Source: WHSW01 sp963821345 | GTDB taxonomy: Bacteria; Actinomycetota; Thermoleophilia; Solirubrobacterales; 70-9 | Length of the DNA: 64,000 nt | Assembly (NCBI GenBank): GCA_963821345.1 | Contig: CAWGDM010000001.1 | Coordinates: 434,001-498,000, forward strand | Direction of reading: 5' to 3' | Part shown: positions 53,897-63,013 of the stretch, in pieces | Numbering within the stretch: the first letter of the stretch is position 1 | Layout: each line of letters begins with the position of its first letter | Made by a program: the position numbers and the translations under genes | The notes under the pieces: model-generated | The model's input: only the letters and a program-made list of their open reading frames with translations | Database searches by the model: none | Told to the model about the DNA's origin: nothing

Positions 53897-54727
53897 TCTG
53901 TCCGCGCCTCTTGAAGCTGCCCCGCGTACGGCCCGCGGCCTGTGACGGCCGCCGCGCCACAGCGCGCACCAAGTGCGACGGCCTCCTCGGCCGAGCCGGC
54001 CTTGCGCCAACCCAAAGGTCACCCCGGCTGCGAACGAGTCCCCGGCGCCGTAGGCGTCAACCGCCGGGCCGAGCGGCGGAGGGGCGGCCCATGTGCTGCG
54101 TTCGCCGTCGGCCGTCACCAGGACGCCCCCCGCCGAACCGGCGGTCCGCGCGACGAAACGTGGCGGCGGCTCGATGTCACCGGGCGAGTAGCGCTCACCT
54201 TCGTCCTCGGCGCTCGACACCAGCATGTCGATCTGGACCCCCGCCTTCGCCAGCGAGTCGACCGCGCGCACTGTCGAGACGAGCTGACGCGCAGCTCGCG
54301 CCGCGCGGATCGCCGCGGGATCGCCGGCGGTGAAGTAGACGGCGTCGGCGTCCTCGAGCTCGGGCCAGGGGAGCGGGTCATCCCCGTGCGGCCCGGCGCG
54401 TTCGCCAATCACCGTAATCGTGCGCTCGCCCTCTGCGTCGAGGTGGACAAACGCCCTCCGTTGCGGCTCGGAACGCCACGCCGCCTCAACCCGCACCCCG
54501 AGAGCCTGCAGCTCTCGCTCCGCGCGGTGGCCGAGGTCGTCATCACCCAGCGCGGTGAGGAACAGGCACTCGCCGGCCAGGCGCGCGAGCTGCACCGCGG
54601 CGACGGCTCCGCCGCCTGCCGGCTCCTCCCAGTCCTCGAGGACCTCAACGATCTCCCCCGGTTCCGGGACGCTCTCGACCCGGGCGAACTCGGCCCATTC
54701 CACGTGGCCGACGACAGCGACTCGCAT
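53893..54727 (-). CDS. PfkB-family carbohydrate kinase (frame broken near 53990)
   Basis: This protein of about 277 residues begins MRVAVVGHVEWAEFARVESV. It has AGGGAVAAVQLARLAGEC (the ribokinase-type substrate motif) and the catalytic-base motif VDAYGAGDSFAAGVTFGLAQ. Skipping one C near CTCGGCCGAGGAGG gives EEAVALGARCGAAAVTGRGP and a stop overlapping the cyclase start. It phosphorylates a sugar or nucleoside-like alcohol. The start at 54727 fits a leaderless promoter with ACTATCC upstream. Confidence 0.87.
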
Positions 54728-54777
54728 CGGGCTGGATAGTCTCGCACGCGCTGAACCGGCTCGACGCCACCCCAACC

Positions 54778-55719
54778 GTGCTCATCGCCCGCCGGCTACC
54801 GACGGCCGGGACGGATCGCCTGGCTCAAACGTGTTCGATCAAGGAGGGCGGCCTCGCTGCAACACCCGAGAGTCTGCTCGCACTGGCGCCCGGGGCCGAT
54901 GCGATCGTCGCCGATCCGACCGTTGAAGTTGGCGAGCAGCTGCTCGACGCGACCGGCCCCCAGCTCCGCGTGGTGGCGAATTTCGCTGTCGGGATCGACA
55001 ACGTGAACCTCGACGAGTGCCGGCGCCGCGATGTGGTCGTCACCAATACGCCCGATGTGCTCACGGACGCGACCGCCGAGCTCGCGCTCGGCCTCACCCT
55101 GGCGGCAGCCCGCCGGACCACCGAGGCCGAGGCCGACTTACGAGCGGGCCGATGGCGGGGGCCGGACCCGGACGCCTATCTTGGCCTGGAGCTCAGCGGC
55201 GCAACCTTTGGCATCGTCGGGATGGGCCGGATCGGGTATCGCTACGCAGAGCTCGTAGCCGCGCTCGCGGGCGAGATCGTCTACGCCGCCCGCAGCCGGA
55301 ACGTCGGTGCCGAGCGGGGCCTGGGTGCGGTCCACGTCGAGCTTGCGGAGCTGGTTCGCCGCGCCGACGTCGTCAGCCTGCACGTCCCGGCGACCGCCGA
55401 GACGATCGGCCTGATCGGGCGGCGGGAGCTACGCGCGATGAAGCCGAACGCGATCCTGATCAATACGGCTCGCGGGCCGCTCGTCGACTCCGCCGCGCTC
55501 GCGGAGGCCCTGAGCGAGGGGACGATTGGCGCCGCCGGCTTGGACGTCTACGACCACGAGCCCGACGTACCGGTCGAGCTGCTCGGCGCCCCTAACTGCG
55601 TTCTGCTTCCCCACATCGGCTCGGCGACCACGCGCGCGCGGGACGCGATGGCGGACCTCGTCGCCGACAACGTGCTCGCCGCGTTAGGAGGCGACGAACC
55701 ACCCAACCGCGTCTCGTAG
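54778..55719 (+). CDS. D-2-hydroxyacid dehydrogenase (glyoxylate/hydroxypyruvate reductase type)
   Basis: This 313-residue protein has the NAD(P)-binding FGIVGMGRIGYRYAEL, catalytic Arg in INTARGPLVDS, Glu in DVYDHEPDVP and His in LLPHIGSATT. The length is normal. It should reduce glyoxylate, hydroxypyruvate or a related 2-keto acid. It diverges from the sugar kinase/cyclase pair, which may act in the same sugar-acid pathway. GTG start. Confidence 0.93.
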   Translation: MLIARRLPTAGTDRLAQTCSIKEGGLAATPESLLALAPGADAIVADPTVEVGEQLLDATGPQLRVVANFAVGIDNVNLDECRRRDVVVTNTPDVLTDATAELALGLTLAAARRTTEAEADLRAGRWRGPDPDAYLGLELSGATFGIVGMGRIGYRYAELVAALAGEIVYAARSRNVGAERGLGAVHVELAELVRRADVVSLHVPATAETIGLIGRRELRAMKPNAILINTARGPLVDSAALAEALSEGTIGAAGLDVYDHEPDVPVELLGAPNCVLLPHIGSATTRARDAMADLVADNVLAALGGDEPPNRVS

Positions 55720-55732
55720 CTCTGCCGGTCGC

Positions 55733-56677
55733 CTAGGCGCCGTCCGAGACCGTGATCGAGAAGATCGCCTCGTACCGCCCGCCGGGCGCGACGAGCGGCA
55801 GGTCAGGGCCGCCGGCGACGAGGGCGTTGGTCGGCGCCGTCATCGGCTCGAAGGCGACGACGTCATCATCGCTGGGGGCGTAGACCTGGGCGAATCGGTA
55901 GCCGGGACCGACCGAGAGCTCGATTCGTCGACCGCCGCCGGCGAGCACGAAGGGCGCCGCATCCGCCGGAGCCAGGTATTCGTCATCGAAGGTCCTGTCG
56001 CCAAGCGGGCCAGCCTCCACATCCACCGACTCCCGCTCGCCGGTCGGGAGCATGCGGTGATCGAGCTTCAGTCGCTCGCGCACCGGGATCTCCACCCGCC
56101 AGTCGGCGCGATCGACTCCGGGCAGGCGCAGATAAGGGTGGTAGCCGAACGAGACCGGCACCGGTACATCACCCGATGCGCAGATCGTCGTGGCGAGTGT
56201 GAGCGTGGTGCCCTGCAGGGTTGCCTCCCATCGCAGGCGATGCGGGAAGGGAAATGCCGCGATCAGCTCGGGACGGGCGGCGAAGTCGAACGTCGCGGCC
56301 AGTACGCCGCCATTCCCCGCTGCCTCGTGCCTGTCTACCTGCCATCCGCTCGCTGCCGCGAGCAATCCGTGGATCGGGAGCCCCCCGGGGCCGCGGGACA
56401 GCGGCAGCCGAGCGTCGTCGAGGACGACCTCCCTACCGGCGACCGGGAACTTCGTCCGAGCGACGCGATTCGCCCACGGGTGAAGGAGCGGGATCCCCAT
56501 CGTCGAGCGCTGCTCGATGTAGTGCCGCAGGCCTCCGCGCTGGCCGAGTAGCTGCTCGCCGCCATCGATCAGCGAGCACCCGACCATGCCGGCGCTCGGG
56601 ACGAACGCGGCCTCGAGGCCCGCGTCGGTCGCGAGCGTCAGCGCGCCAACTCCTTCAACCGTCCGGCTGGCGATCAT
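55733..56677 (-). CDS. Aldose 1-epimerase family protein
   Basis: This 314-residue protein has the galactose-mutarotase fold motifs: LLHPWANRVARTKF near the start, PIHGLLAAASGW (catalytic-type His), SFGYHPYLRLPG and a late FAQVYAPSDDDVVAFEPMTA carrying the probable Glu. It interconverts sugar anomers in the cytoplasm. It converges on the 2-hydroxyacid dehydrogenase and diverges from the G6PDH-like gene. Confidence 0.9.
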   Translation of the reverse strand: MIASRTVEGVGALTLATDAGLEAAFVPSAGMVGCSLIDGGEQLLGQRGGLRHYIEQRSTMGIPLLHPWANRVARTKFPVAGREVVLDDARLPLSRGPGGLPIHGLLAAASGWQVDRHEAAGNGGVLAATFDFAARPELIAAFPFPHRLRWEATLQGTTLTLATTICASGDVPVPVSFGYHPYLRLPGVDRADWRVEIPVRERLKLDHRMLPTGERESVDVEAGPLGDRTFDDEYLAPADAAPFVLAGGGRRIELSVGPGYRFAQVYAPSDDDVVAFEPMTAPTNALVAGGPDLPLVAPGGRYEAIFSITVSDGA

Positions 56678-56749
56678 CTCGTTGCCACAGTCTGAGGGAA
56701 CGGGCCGCTGATCGCTACAAGAACGCTACAACCGGCCTGGCCGCGGGAG

Positions 56750-56755
56750 TAGGGT
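56750..56755 (+). promoter_or_regulatory. -10 box of the leaderless redox operon
   Basis: TAGGGT lies 6 nt before the ATG at 56762. All five genes downstream overlap by a few bases, so this probably drives the whole operon. Confidence 0.5.
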
Positions 56756-56761
56756 GGGCCG

Positions 56762-58165
56762 ATGGCAGGAAAGCGGAAGACGTCATGCGACGTGTTCGTC
56801 ATCTTCGGCATCACCGGCGACCTGGCGAAGGTGATGACCTTCCACTCGCTCTACCGGCTCGAGGCCCGGGGGCTGCTCGACTGTCCGGTCGTCGGCGTGG
56901 CCTTCGACGACTGGTCGGAGAAGGACCTCCGTGACCACGCCCGCAAGGCGATCGAGACCTCATCGGGGCGAAAGCCCGACCCGAAGGTCTTCAACCGGCT
57001 CGCCAAGCGCCTCTCCTACGTCCAGGGCGACTTCGCCGAGGCCGACACCTACAAGCGCCTCGCCGCCCAGATCAAGGGGGCGAGGACCCCGGTCTTCTAT
57101 CTGGAGATCCCGCCCTCCCTCTTCGGGATGACGATCAAGGGGCTCTACGACGCCGGTCTCACCAAGAACGCCAGGGTGGTGGTGGAGAAGCCCTTCGGCC
57201 ACGACCTCGCCTCCGCCCGCGCGCTTGCCGCGGAGATCCATCAGTACATCCGTGAGGACCAGCTCTACCGGATCGACCACTTCCTCGGCGTGATGGGCCT
57301 GGCCGAGATTCTCTATCTACGTTTCGGGAATGTGATGTTCGAGCCCGTCTGGAACCGCAACAGCGTCGCCTGCGTCCAGATCACGATGGCGGAGGACTTC
57401 GGAGTCTCCGACCGTGGCAGCTTCTACGACCCCGTCGGCGCCCTCCGGGACGTGGTGGTCAACCACCTGATGCAGGTGGTCGCGGCGGCTGCGATGGAAC
57501 CGCCCGCCAGCCGCAACGCCCGGGCGTTGAAGGACGCGATGTTCGGTGTCTTCTCGGCGATGCCGAAGGCCGACCCGAAGCAGTACGTGCGAGGGCAGTA
57601 CGAGGGCTACCGGAAGATCAAGGGGGTCGCGAAGGACTCGAAGACGGAGACCTTTGCGGCGATGCGCTTCGAGATCGACAACTGGCGCTGGACCGGAGTC
57701 CCGTTCTTCATCCGGACGGGGAAGGAGCTCCCGGTGGAGCAGTGGGAGCTCAGGCTGATCTTCAAGGAGCCGCCGCGCCTCGGCTACAGCGCGAACAGCC
57801 GGCGGCGGACCGAGCCCGACCAGCTCGTCGTCAGGCTCCACCCGACGACCGGGATTCGTCTGCTGCTCGACGCACAGCGCAGTGACGAAACCAGACCCGA
57901 GCAGATCAACCTCGAAATGGAGTTCGCCCAGGAGGGCGGCGAGGGCCCAACCCCGTACGAGGTCCTCCTGCACGCCGCGATGATCGGCAACAGCACGCGC
58001 TTCACCCGTCAGGACAACATCGAGGAGACCTGGCGGGTCTGCGGCCCGCTGCTCGAGAAGCCGCCGAGGGTCCTGCCGTACAAGCCCGGCACCTGGGGAC
58101 CAAAGGCCGCCGACCGGCTGGTGAAGGACTTCGGCGGCTGGCACGAGCCGTGGACCGGGTCATGA
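56762..58165 (+). CDS. Glucose-6-phosphate dehydrogenase family protein, variant active site
   Basis: This 467-residue protein has the nucleotide motif IFGITGDLAKVM and the family's C-terminal features (FFIRTGKELPVEQWELRLIF, LLDAQRS). The active-site segment reads YRIDHFLGVMGLAEILYLRF. The Asp-His pair is kept, but the lysine of the usual RIDHYLGK is valine here, so substrate binding may differ. It would oxidise glucose 6-phosphate or a related sugar phosphate with NAD(P). The stop overlaps the GH15 start. Confidence 0.85.
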   Translation: MAGKRKTSCDVFVIFGITGDLAKVMTFHSLYRLEARGLLDCPVVGVAFDDWSEKDLRDHARKAIETSSGRKPDPKVFNRLAKRLSYVQGDFAEADTYKRLAAQIKGARTPVFYLEIPPSLFGMTIKGLYDAGLTKNARVVVEKPFGHDLASARALAAEIHQYIREDQLYRIDHFLGVMGLAEILYLRFGNVMFEPVWNRNSVACVQITMAEDFGVSDRGSFYDPVGALRDVVVNHLMQVVAAAAMEPPASRNARALKDAMFGVFSAMPKADPKQYVRGQYEGYRKIKGVAKDSKTETFAAMRFEIDNWRWTGVPFFIRTGKELPVEQWELRLIFKEPPRLGYSANSRRRTEPDQLVVRLHPTTGIRLLLDAQRSDETRPEQINLEMEFAQEGGEGPTPYEVLLHAAMIGNSTRFTRQDNIEETWRVCGPLLEKPPRVLPYKPGTWGPKAADRLVKDFGGWHEPWTGS

Positions 58166-60132
58166 GTCCCGCGAAGCAGAAGCGGCCCGCAAAGACCCGC
58201 TCCAGCGGCAAGGCGGCGGCGAGCGGAGACGGCAAAGCGCCCGCGGCCGGCAAGCAGGAGGGAATGCCTCAGAGCGCCGCGATGCCGTCGCCGTTCCCGC
58301 CGATCGCGGACTACGCCTTTCTCTCCAACTGCCACACCGGCGCACTGGTGGCGCCCGACGGGGCGATCGACTGGCTCTGCGTGCCGCGGTTCGACTCGCC
58401 GAGCGTCTTCGGGACGCTGCTGGATCGCGAGGCGGGCTCGTTCCGGTTCGCTCCCTTCGGGATCAACGTCCCGAGCGGGAGGATCTATGAGCCCGGCACG
58501 AACATCCTCAACACGACCTGGCACACGCCCACCGGCTGGGCAATGGTGCGCGACGCGCTGACGATCGGCCCGACCCGGCACAAGGACGAGATCACCCCGC
58601 ATACGAGGGCCCCCGCCGACGAGGACGCCCATCATTTGCTGGTTCGGACGGTGCTCTGCATGGACGGTTCGGTCGACATAGAGCTGCTCTGCGAGCCGGA
58701 CTTCGACTATGGGCGGGTGCTGGGGGAATGGTCGCTGCTCGGCCCTCACACCGCCGATGCCAGCGGGGAGGGGCCGACGATGAGGCTCCGCAGCAGCATG
58801 CCCCTCGGGGTGGAGGGAGGAGCGGCGCAGGCGCGCCACACGCTGCAGAAGGGCGAACAGGCCTTCTGCTCGCTCTCCTGGGCCGAGGAGCTGGCCTCGC
58901 CGGAGGACGTGGACGAGGCCAACGCGCGCCTCGGCGAGACGACCGAATACTGGCGCACCTGGGTCTCCAAGGCCCGGATGCCCGACCACCGCTTCCGAGG
59001 GGCGATCCAGCGCTCGGCCCTGACGATCAAGGGTCTCACCTACATGCCGACCGGTGCGACCGTGGCCGCCCTGACGACCTCACTGCCCGAAACACCCGGC
59101 GGGGAGCGCAACTGGGACTACCGCTTCACCTGGATCAGGGACTCGACCTTCACGCTCCAGGCCCTCCACTTCCTGAACCTGGACTGGGAGGCCAACGAGT
59201 TCATGCAGTTCATCGGCGACCTCGAGCCGGACAAGGACGGTGCGCTGCAGATCATGTACGGGATCGACGGTCGGCGCGACCTCACCGAGACGACGCGGGA
59301 TGACCTCTCGGGATACGCGGGAGCGTCGCCGGTGCGGGTCGGAAACGGCGCCTTCGACCAGCGCCAGAACGATGTCTTCGGTGCGGCGCTCGACTCGATC
59401 CTCCTGCACAGCCATCGCAGCCAGCGGCTGCCTCGGAGGCTCTGGCCGGTGGTGCAGGCCCAGGCCGAGTGCGCAACCAAAGTCTGGAAGAAGCCGGACC
59501 AGGGGATCTGGGAGGCGCGCGGCGAGCCCCAGCACTACGTTTCCTCGAAGCTGATGTGCTGGGTCGCGATGGACCGCGCCTCGAAGCTCGCGGAGATCCG
59601 AGGGGACTCGAAGCTCCAGGAGACATGGGGTGCCACGGCGGAGGAGATCCGCAAGGACATCCTCGAAAACGGTGCACGGGACGGGGTCCTGCGGCAGCAC
59701 TACGACACCGACGCCCTCGACGCTTCGACCCTGTTGGCCGCCCTGTTCGGCTTCCTGCCGGGCGATGACAAGGTGCTCCGCAAGAGCGTGCTGGCAATCG
59801 CGGACGACCTCACCGAGGACGGATACGTCCTGCGCTACCGGACCGGCGAGACCGACGACGGGCTCTCGGGCAAGGAGGGCAGCTTCCTGATCTGCTCCTT
59901 CTGGCTCGTCACGGGTCTGGCGATCATCCGCGAGCAGCAGCGCGCCCGCGACCTGATGGACCGGCTGCTCCGCATCGCCTCGCCGCTCGGCCTCTACGCC
60001 GAAGAGTTCGACCCCAGCACGGGCCGCCACCTGGGGAACTTCCCCCAGGCCTTTTCGCACCTCGCCTTGATCGAGGCGGCGGCGCGGATCATCCTCAGCG
60101 AGCGCCTCAAGGAGGTCGGCGTCAACGCATGA
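58162..60132 (+). CDS. GH15-family glucoamylase/trehalase-like protein
   Basis: This 656-residue protein starts with a lysine/alanine-rich tail (to about 45), then PPIADYAFLSNCHTGALVAP and DGAIDWLCVPRFDSPSVFG, the family's opening. The catalytic (alpha/alpha)6 barrel has GERNWDYRFTWIRDSTFTL, PDQGIWEARGEPQHYVSSKL and GLYAEEFDPSTGRHLGNFPQ, which carry the two catalytic-type glutamates. Mycobacterial relatives are trehalases. It should release glucose from trehalose or an alpha-glucan. No signal peptide is evident. It overlaps its neighbours by 4 nt on each side. Confidence 0.92.
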   Translation: MSPAKQKRPAKTRSSGKAAASGDGKAPAAGKQEGMPQSAAMPSPFPPIADYAFLSNCHTGALVAPDGAIDWLCVPRFDSPSVFGTLLDREAGSFRFAPFGINVPSGRIYEPGTNILNTTWHTPTGWAMVRDALTIGPTRHKDEITPHTRAPADEDAHHLLVRTVLCMDGSVDIELLCEPDFDYGRVLGEWSLLGPHTADASGEGPTMRLRSSMPLGVEGGAAQARHTLQKGEQAFCSLSWAEELASPEDVDEANARLGETTEYWRTWVSKARMPDHRFRGAIQRSALTIKGLTYMPTGATVAALTTSLPETPGGERNWDYRFTWIRDSTFTLQALHFLNLDWEANEFMQFIGDLEPDKDGALQIMYGIDGRRDLTETTRDDLSGYAGASPVRVGNGAFDQRQNDVFGAALDSILLHSHRSQRLPRRLWPVVQAQAECATKVWKKPDQGIWEARGEPQHYVSSKLMCWVAMDRASKLAEIRGDSKLQETWGATAEEIRKDILENGARDGVLRQHYDTDALDASTLLAALFGFLPGDDKVLRKSVLAIADDLTEDGYVLRYRTGETDDGLSGKEGSFLICSFWLVTGLAIIREQQRARDLMDRLLRIASPLGLYAEEFDPSTGRHLGNFPQAFSHLALIEAAARIILSERLKEVGVNA

Positions 60133-61712
60133 GCGACTACGACGTGATCGTGATCGGCAGCGGCGCAGGTGGGGGGACGTTGGTGAATCGGCTCGCTCCG
60201 TCCGGCAAGAAGATCCTGCTGCTCGAGCGCGGGGACTTCCTGACTCGCGAGCCGCAGAACTGGCGGGCCGAGGACGTCTTTGTCGACGGCCGCTACCAGT
60301 CGGAGGACACCTGGTACGACGATAAGGACAAGGAGTTCGCCCCGCAGGTGCACTACTTCGTCGGCGGCGCGACCAAGATGTTCGGCGCGGCGCTCTACCG
60401 CCTGCGCGCCGAGGACTTCGGCGAGGTCCAGTACGAGGATGGCGTCTCGCGGGCCTGGCCGATCTCCTACGACGAGATGGAGCCCTACTACACCCAGGCG
60501 GAGGAGCTCTACCAGGTGCACGGTGCTCGAGGCGAGGATCCCACTGAGCCCCCCGCAAGCGCTCCCTATCCCTTCCCGGCCGTCTCCCACGAGCCGCGCA
60601 TCCAGCAGCTCTCCGACGATCTGGCCGCCGCCGGCTACCGGCCCTTCCACGCTCCCTGCGGGGTGATGTTGGACGAGGCGAACATGCCCTACAGCGCCTG
60701 CGTCCGCTGCGACAACTGCGATGGCTTTCCCTGCCTCGTGCACGCGAAGTCTGACGCCGAGGTGATCGCGGTGCGGCCCGCGCTCGAGCACGCGAACGTC
60801 ACGCTGCTGACGAACGCAGAGGCGGTGGCTCTCAACACCGACGCCGGTGGTGGGGCGGTGACGGAGGTCGTGGTCGAGCGCGACGGCGACCGCGAGACCT
60901 ACTCAGCCGACATCGTCGCGATCTCCTGCGGTGCGGCCAACTCCGCCAAGCTGCTGCTCGCCTCCGCCACCGACAAGCATCCGAATGGGCTGGCGAACGG
61001 TTCCGACCAGGTGGGCCGCAACTACATGTTCCACAACAGCCAGGCCGTCCTGGCCCTGTCGAAGGAGCCAAACCCGACCGTCTTCCAGAAGACGCTCGGG
61101 CTCAATGACTTCTACTTCGCCGGTGAGGAGTTCGATCACCCGCTCGGCAACATCCAGATGGTCGGCAAGTCCCAGGCTCCGATGTTTCGGGGAGAGAAGC
61201 CGGGCGAGACGAAGCTGGCCCCCAGCTGGAGCCTTGAGAAGATCGCCGCCCACGCCGTCGACTTCTGGCTCTCTACCGAGGATCTGCCGAAGCCCGAGAA
61301 CCGGGTGACGCTCACGGACGACGGGGCAATCAGGCTGAGCTACACCTACTCCAACGAGAAGCCGAAGAAGGAGCTCTACGACAAGCTCAAGTCGATCCTC
61401 GGCGACATCGGCATGCACGAGGGCCACCTTCTCCCACATCACGCCTACCTGAAGAACGAGATCCCGGTGGCGGGGGTCGCGCATCAGTCCGGGACCTGCC
61501 GCTTCGGCACCGATCCCGCCGACTCGGTGCTCGACACGGACTGCAAGGCCCACGAGCTCGACAACCTCTACGTCGTCGACACCAGCTTCTTTCCCAGCAT
61601 CGGGGCCGTCAACCCCGGTTTGACGGCGATGGCGAACGCGATTCGCGTCGGCGACCACCTGCTCGAGCGGATGGGGGCGACGGCCGAGGGCGAGTCCGCT
61701 CGTGCCGGCTGA
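60129..61712 (+). CDS. GMC oxidoreductase with cysteine cluster
   Basis: This 527-residue flavoprotein has the FAD motif DVIVIGSGAGGGTLVNRLA, the FVGGATKMFGAALYRLR segment, and the C-terminal active-site and FAD region HQSGTCRFGTDPADS with VDTSFFPSIGAVNPGLTAMA. A four-cysteine motif, CVRCDNCDGFPC, near residue 200 resembles the Fe-S binding site of FAD-dependent glucose/fructose dehydrogenases, suggesting electron transfer to the respiratory chain. It probably oxidises a sugar or sugar derivative. The NDH-2 and cytochrome bd genes follow. Confidence 0.9.
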   Translation: MSDYDVIVIGSGAGGGTLVNRLAPSGKKILLLERGDFLTREPQNWRAEDVFVDGRYQSEDTWYDDKDKEFAPQVHYFVGGATKMFGAALYRLRAEDFGEVQYEDGVSRAWPISYDEMEPYYTQAEELYQVHGARGEDPTEPPASAPYPFPAVSHEPRIQQLSDDLAAAGYRPFHAPCGVMLDEANMPYSACVRCDNCDGFPCLVHAKSDAEVIAVRPALEHANVTLLTNAEAVALNTDAGGGAVTEVVVERDGDRETYSADIVAISCGAANSAKLLLASATDKHPNGLANGSDQVGRNYMFHNSQAVLALSKEPNPTVFQKTLGLNDFYFAGEEFDHPLGNIQMVGKSQAPMFRGEKPGETKLAPSWSLEKIAAHAVDFWLSTEDLPKPENRVTLTDDGAIRLSYTYSNEKPKKELYDKLKSILGDIGMHEGHLLPHHAYLKNEIPVAGVAHQSGTCRFGTDPADSVLDTDCKAHELDNLYVVDTSFFPSIGAVNPGLTAMANAIRVGDHLLERMGATAEGESARAG

Positions 61713-63013
61713 GGCGTCTTCGGGACGCCGGCGAGTCGTAATCGTCGGCGGTGGGTTCGGAGGACTCGCTGCCGCCAAGGAGTTGCGACGAGCCGACGCC
61801 GAGGTGACCGTCGTGGATCGGATGAGCCACCACCTGTTCCAGCCGCTCCTCTACCAAGCGGCGGCCGGCGGCCTCTCCGAAGGGCAGATCGCAACCCCCA
61901 TCCGCGTGCTGCTCAGGCGACAACGAAACGCGCGTGTGTTGATGGCGGAGGTCACCGACATCGATGTCGATGGCCGCCGACTCAGCCTCGACACCGGGGA
62001 AGCGCTCGACTACGACAGCCTGATCCTCGCCTGCGGGGCCGAGACCTCGTATTTCGGCCACGAGGAGTGGAAGCGGGTGTCATTTGGTCTGAAGACGCTT
62101 GAGGACGTCGTCAGGCTGCGAGGTCACATCTTCTCGGTGTTCGAGGAGGCCGAGCGGACGACCGACCCGGCCACCCGCGAGGAGTGGCTGACCTTTGCGG
62201 TCGTCGGCGGCGGTCCGACGGGCGTGGAGACGAGTGGTGTGCTCGCGGTCCTCGCCCGACGGGCTGCGGCGTGACTTCTCACGGGCCGATACGACCAGGG
62301 CCCGGGTCATCCTCGTCGATGCGGGGGAGCGCGTCGTCCCGGCCTTCAGCGAGAAGTTGTCGGTCAAGGCCGCCGAGGGACTCGCTTCGCTCGGGGTGAC
62401 TGTGCGCGAAGGTCTGCGGGCAACGGCGATCGACGACAGGGGATTGACGGTGAAGGCAGGCGACGCCGAGGAGCGGATCAACGCCAGGACGGTGATCTGG
62501 GCCGCCGGCGTTGGGGCCGTGCCGCTCACCGAGGTGGTGGCGCGCGCGACGGGCGCCACCACCGACCGGGGAGGCAGGATCGAGGTCAACCCCGACTGCA
62601 CGATCCCAGGCCATCCCGAGATCTCCGCGATCGGGGACATGACGAGCCACCCCGACGCCGACGGCAAACCGTTGCCCGGTCTCGCGACGGTCGCGATCCA
62701 GCAAGCCCGCCACGTCGCGAAGGCGATCCGGGCCGGGCAGCCCGGCGCATCGACGCCGTTCCGTTACTTCGACAAGGGTGCGCTCGCCGTGGTTGGGCGC
62801 GGCAGGGCGGTCTGCGAGGTCAGGGGCCGCGACGTGTCCGGCCGCCTCGCGTTCTACATGTACCTCAGCGTCCACCTCTTCTACCTCAGCGGCGTGCTGG
62901 GCAACCGCCTCGGCGTGATCAGGGCCTGGATCGAGGCGCGATTCGGTGTGGTGGAGAACCGGGTGATCGAGGGCGGGCTGCCCGCAGGCACGGAGTGGAA
63001 GGCGAGCAAGTGA
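61702..63013 (+). CDS. ndh: Type II NADH dehydrogenase-like FAD oxidoreductase (frame broken near 62256)
   Basis: This protein of about 436 residues has FAD and NAD motifs VVIVGGGFGGLAAAKELRRA and TFAVVGGGPTGVETSG, and the C-terminal segments AIGDMTSHPDADG and HVAKAIRAGQPG. Skipping one C near CTCGCCCGACGGG gives LARDGLRRDFSRA-type continuity. The final helix-like region (GRLAFYMYLSVHLFYLSGVL) should attach it to the membrane. It would pass electrons from NADH to quinone without proton pumping. The GTG start overlaps the GMC gene, and its end overlaps cydA. Confidence 0.88.

Noticed and set aside
52949..54775. A single 608-codon minus-strand frame that looks like a kinase-cyclase fusion
   Set aside because: The kinase C-terminus is found in the next frame, ending at 53893 with a normal ATGA overlap. 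The apparent fusion is a product of the frame break near 53990.
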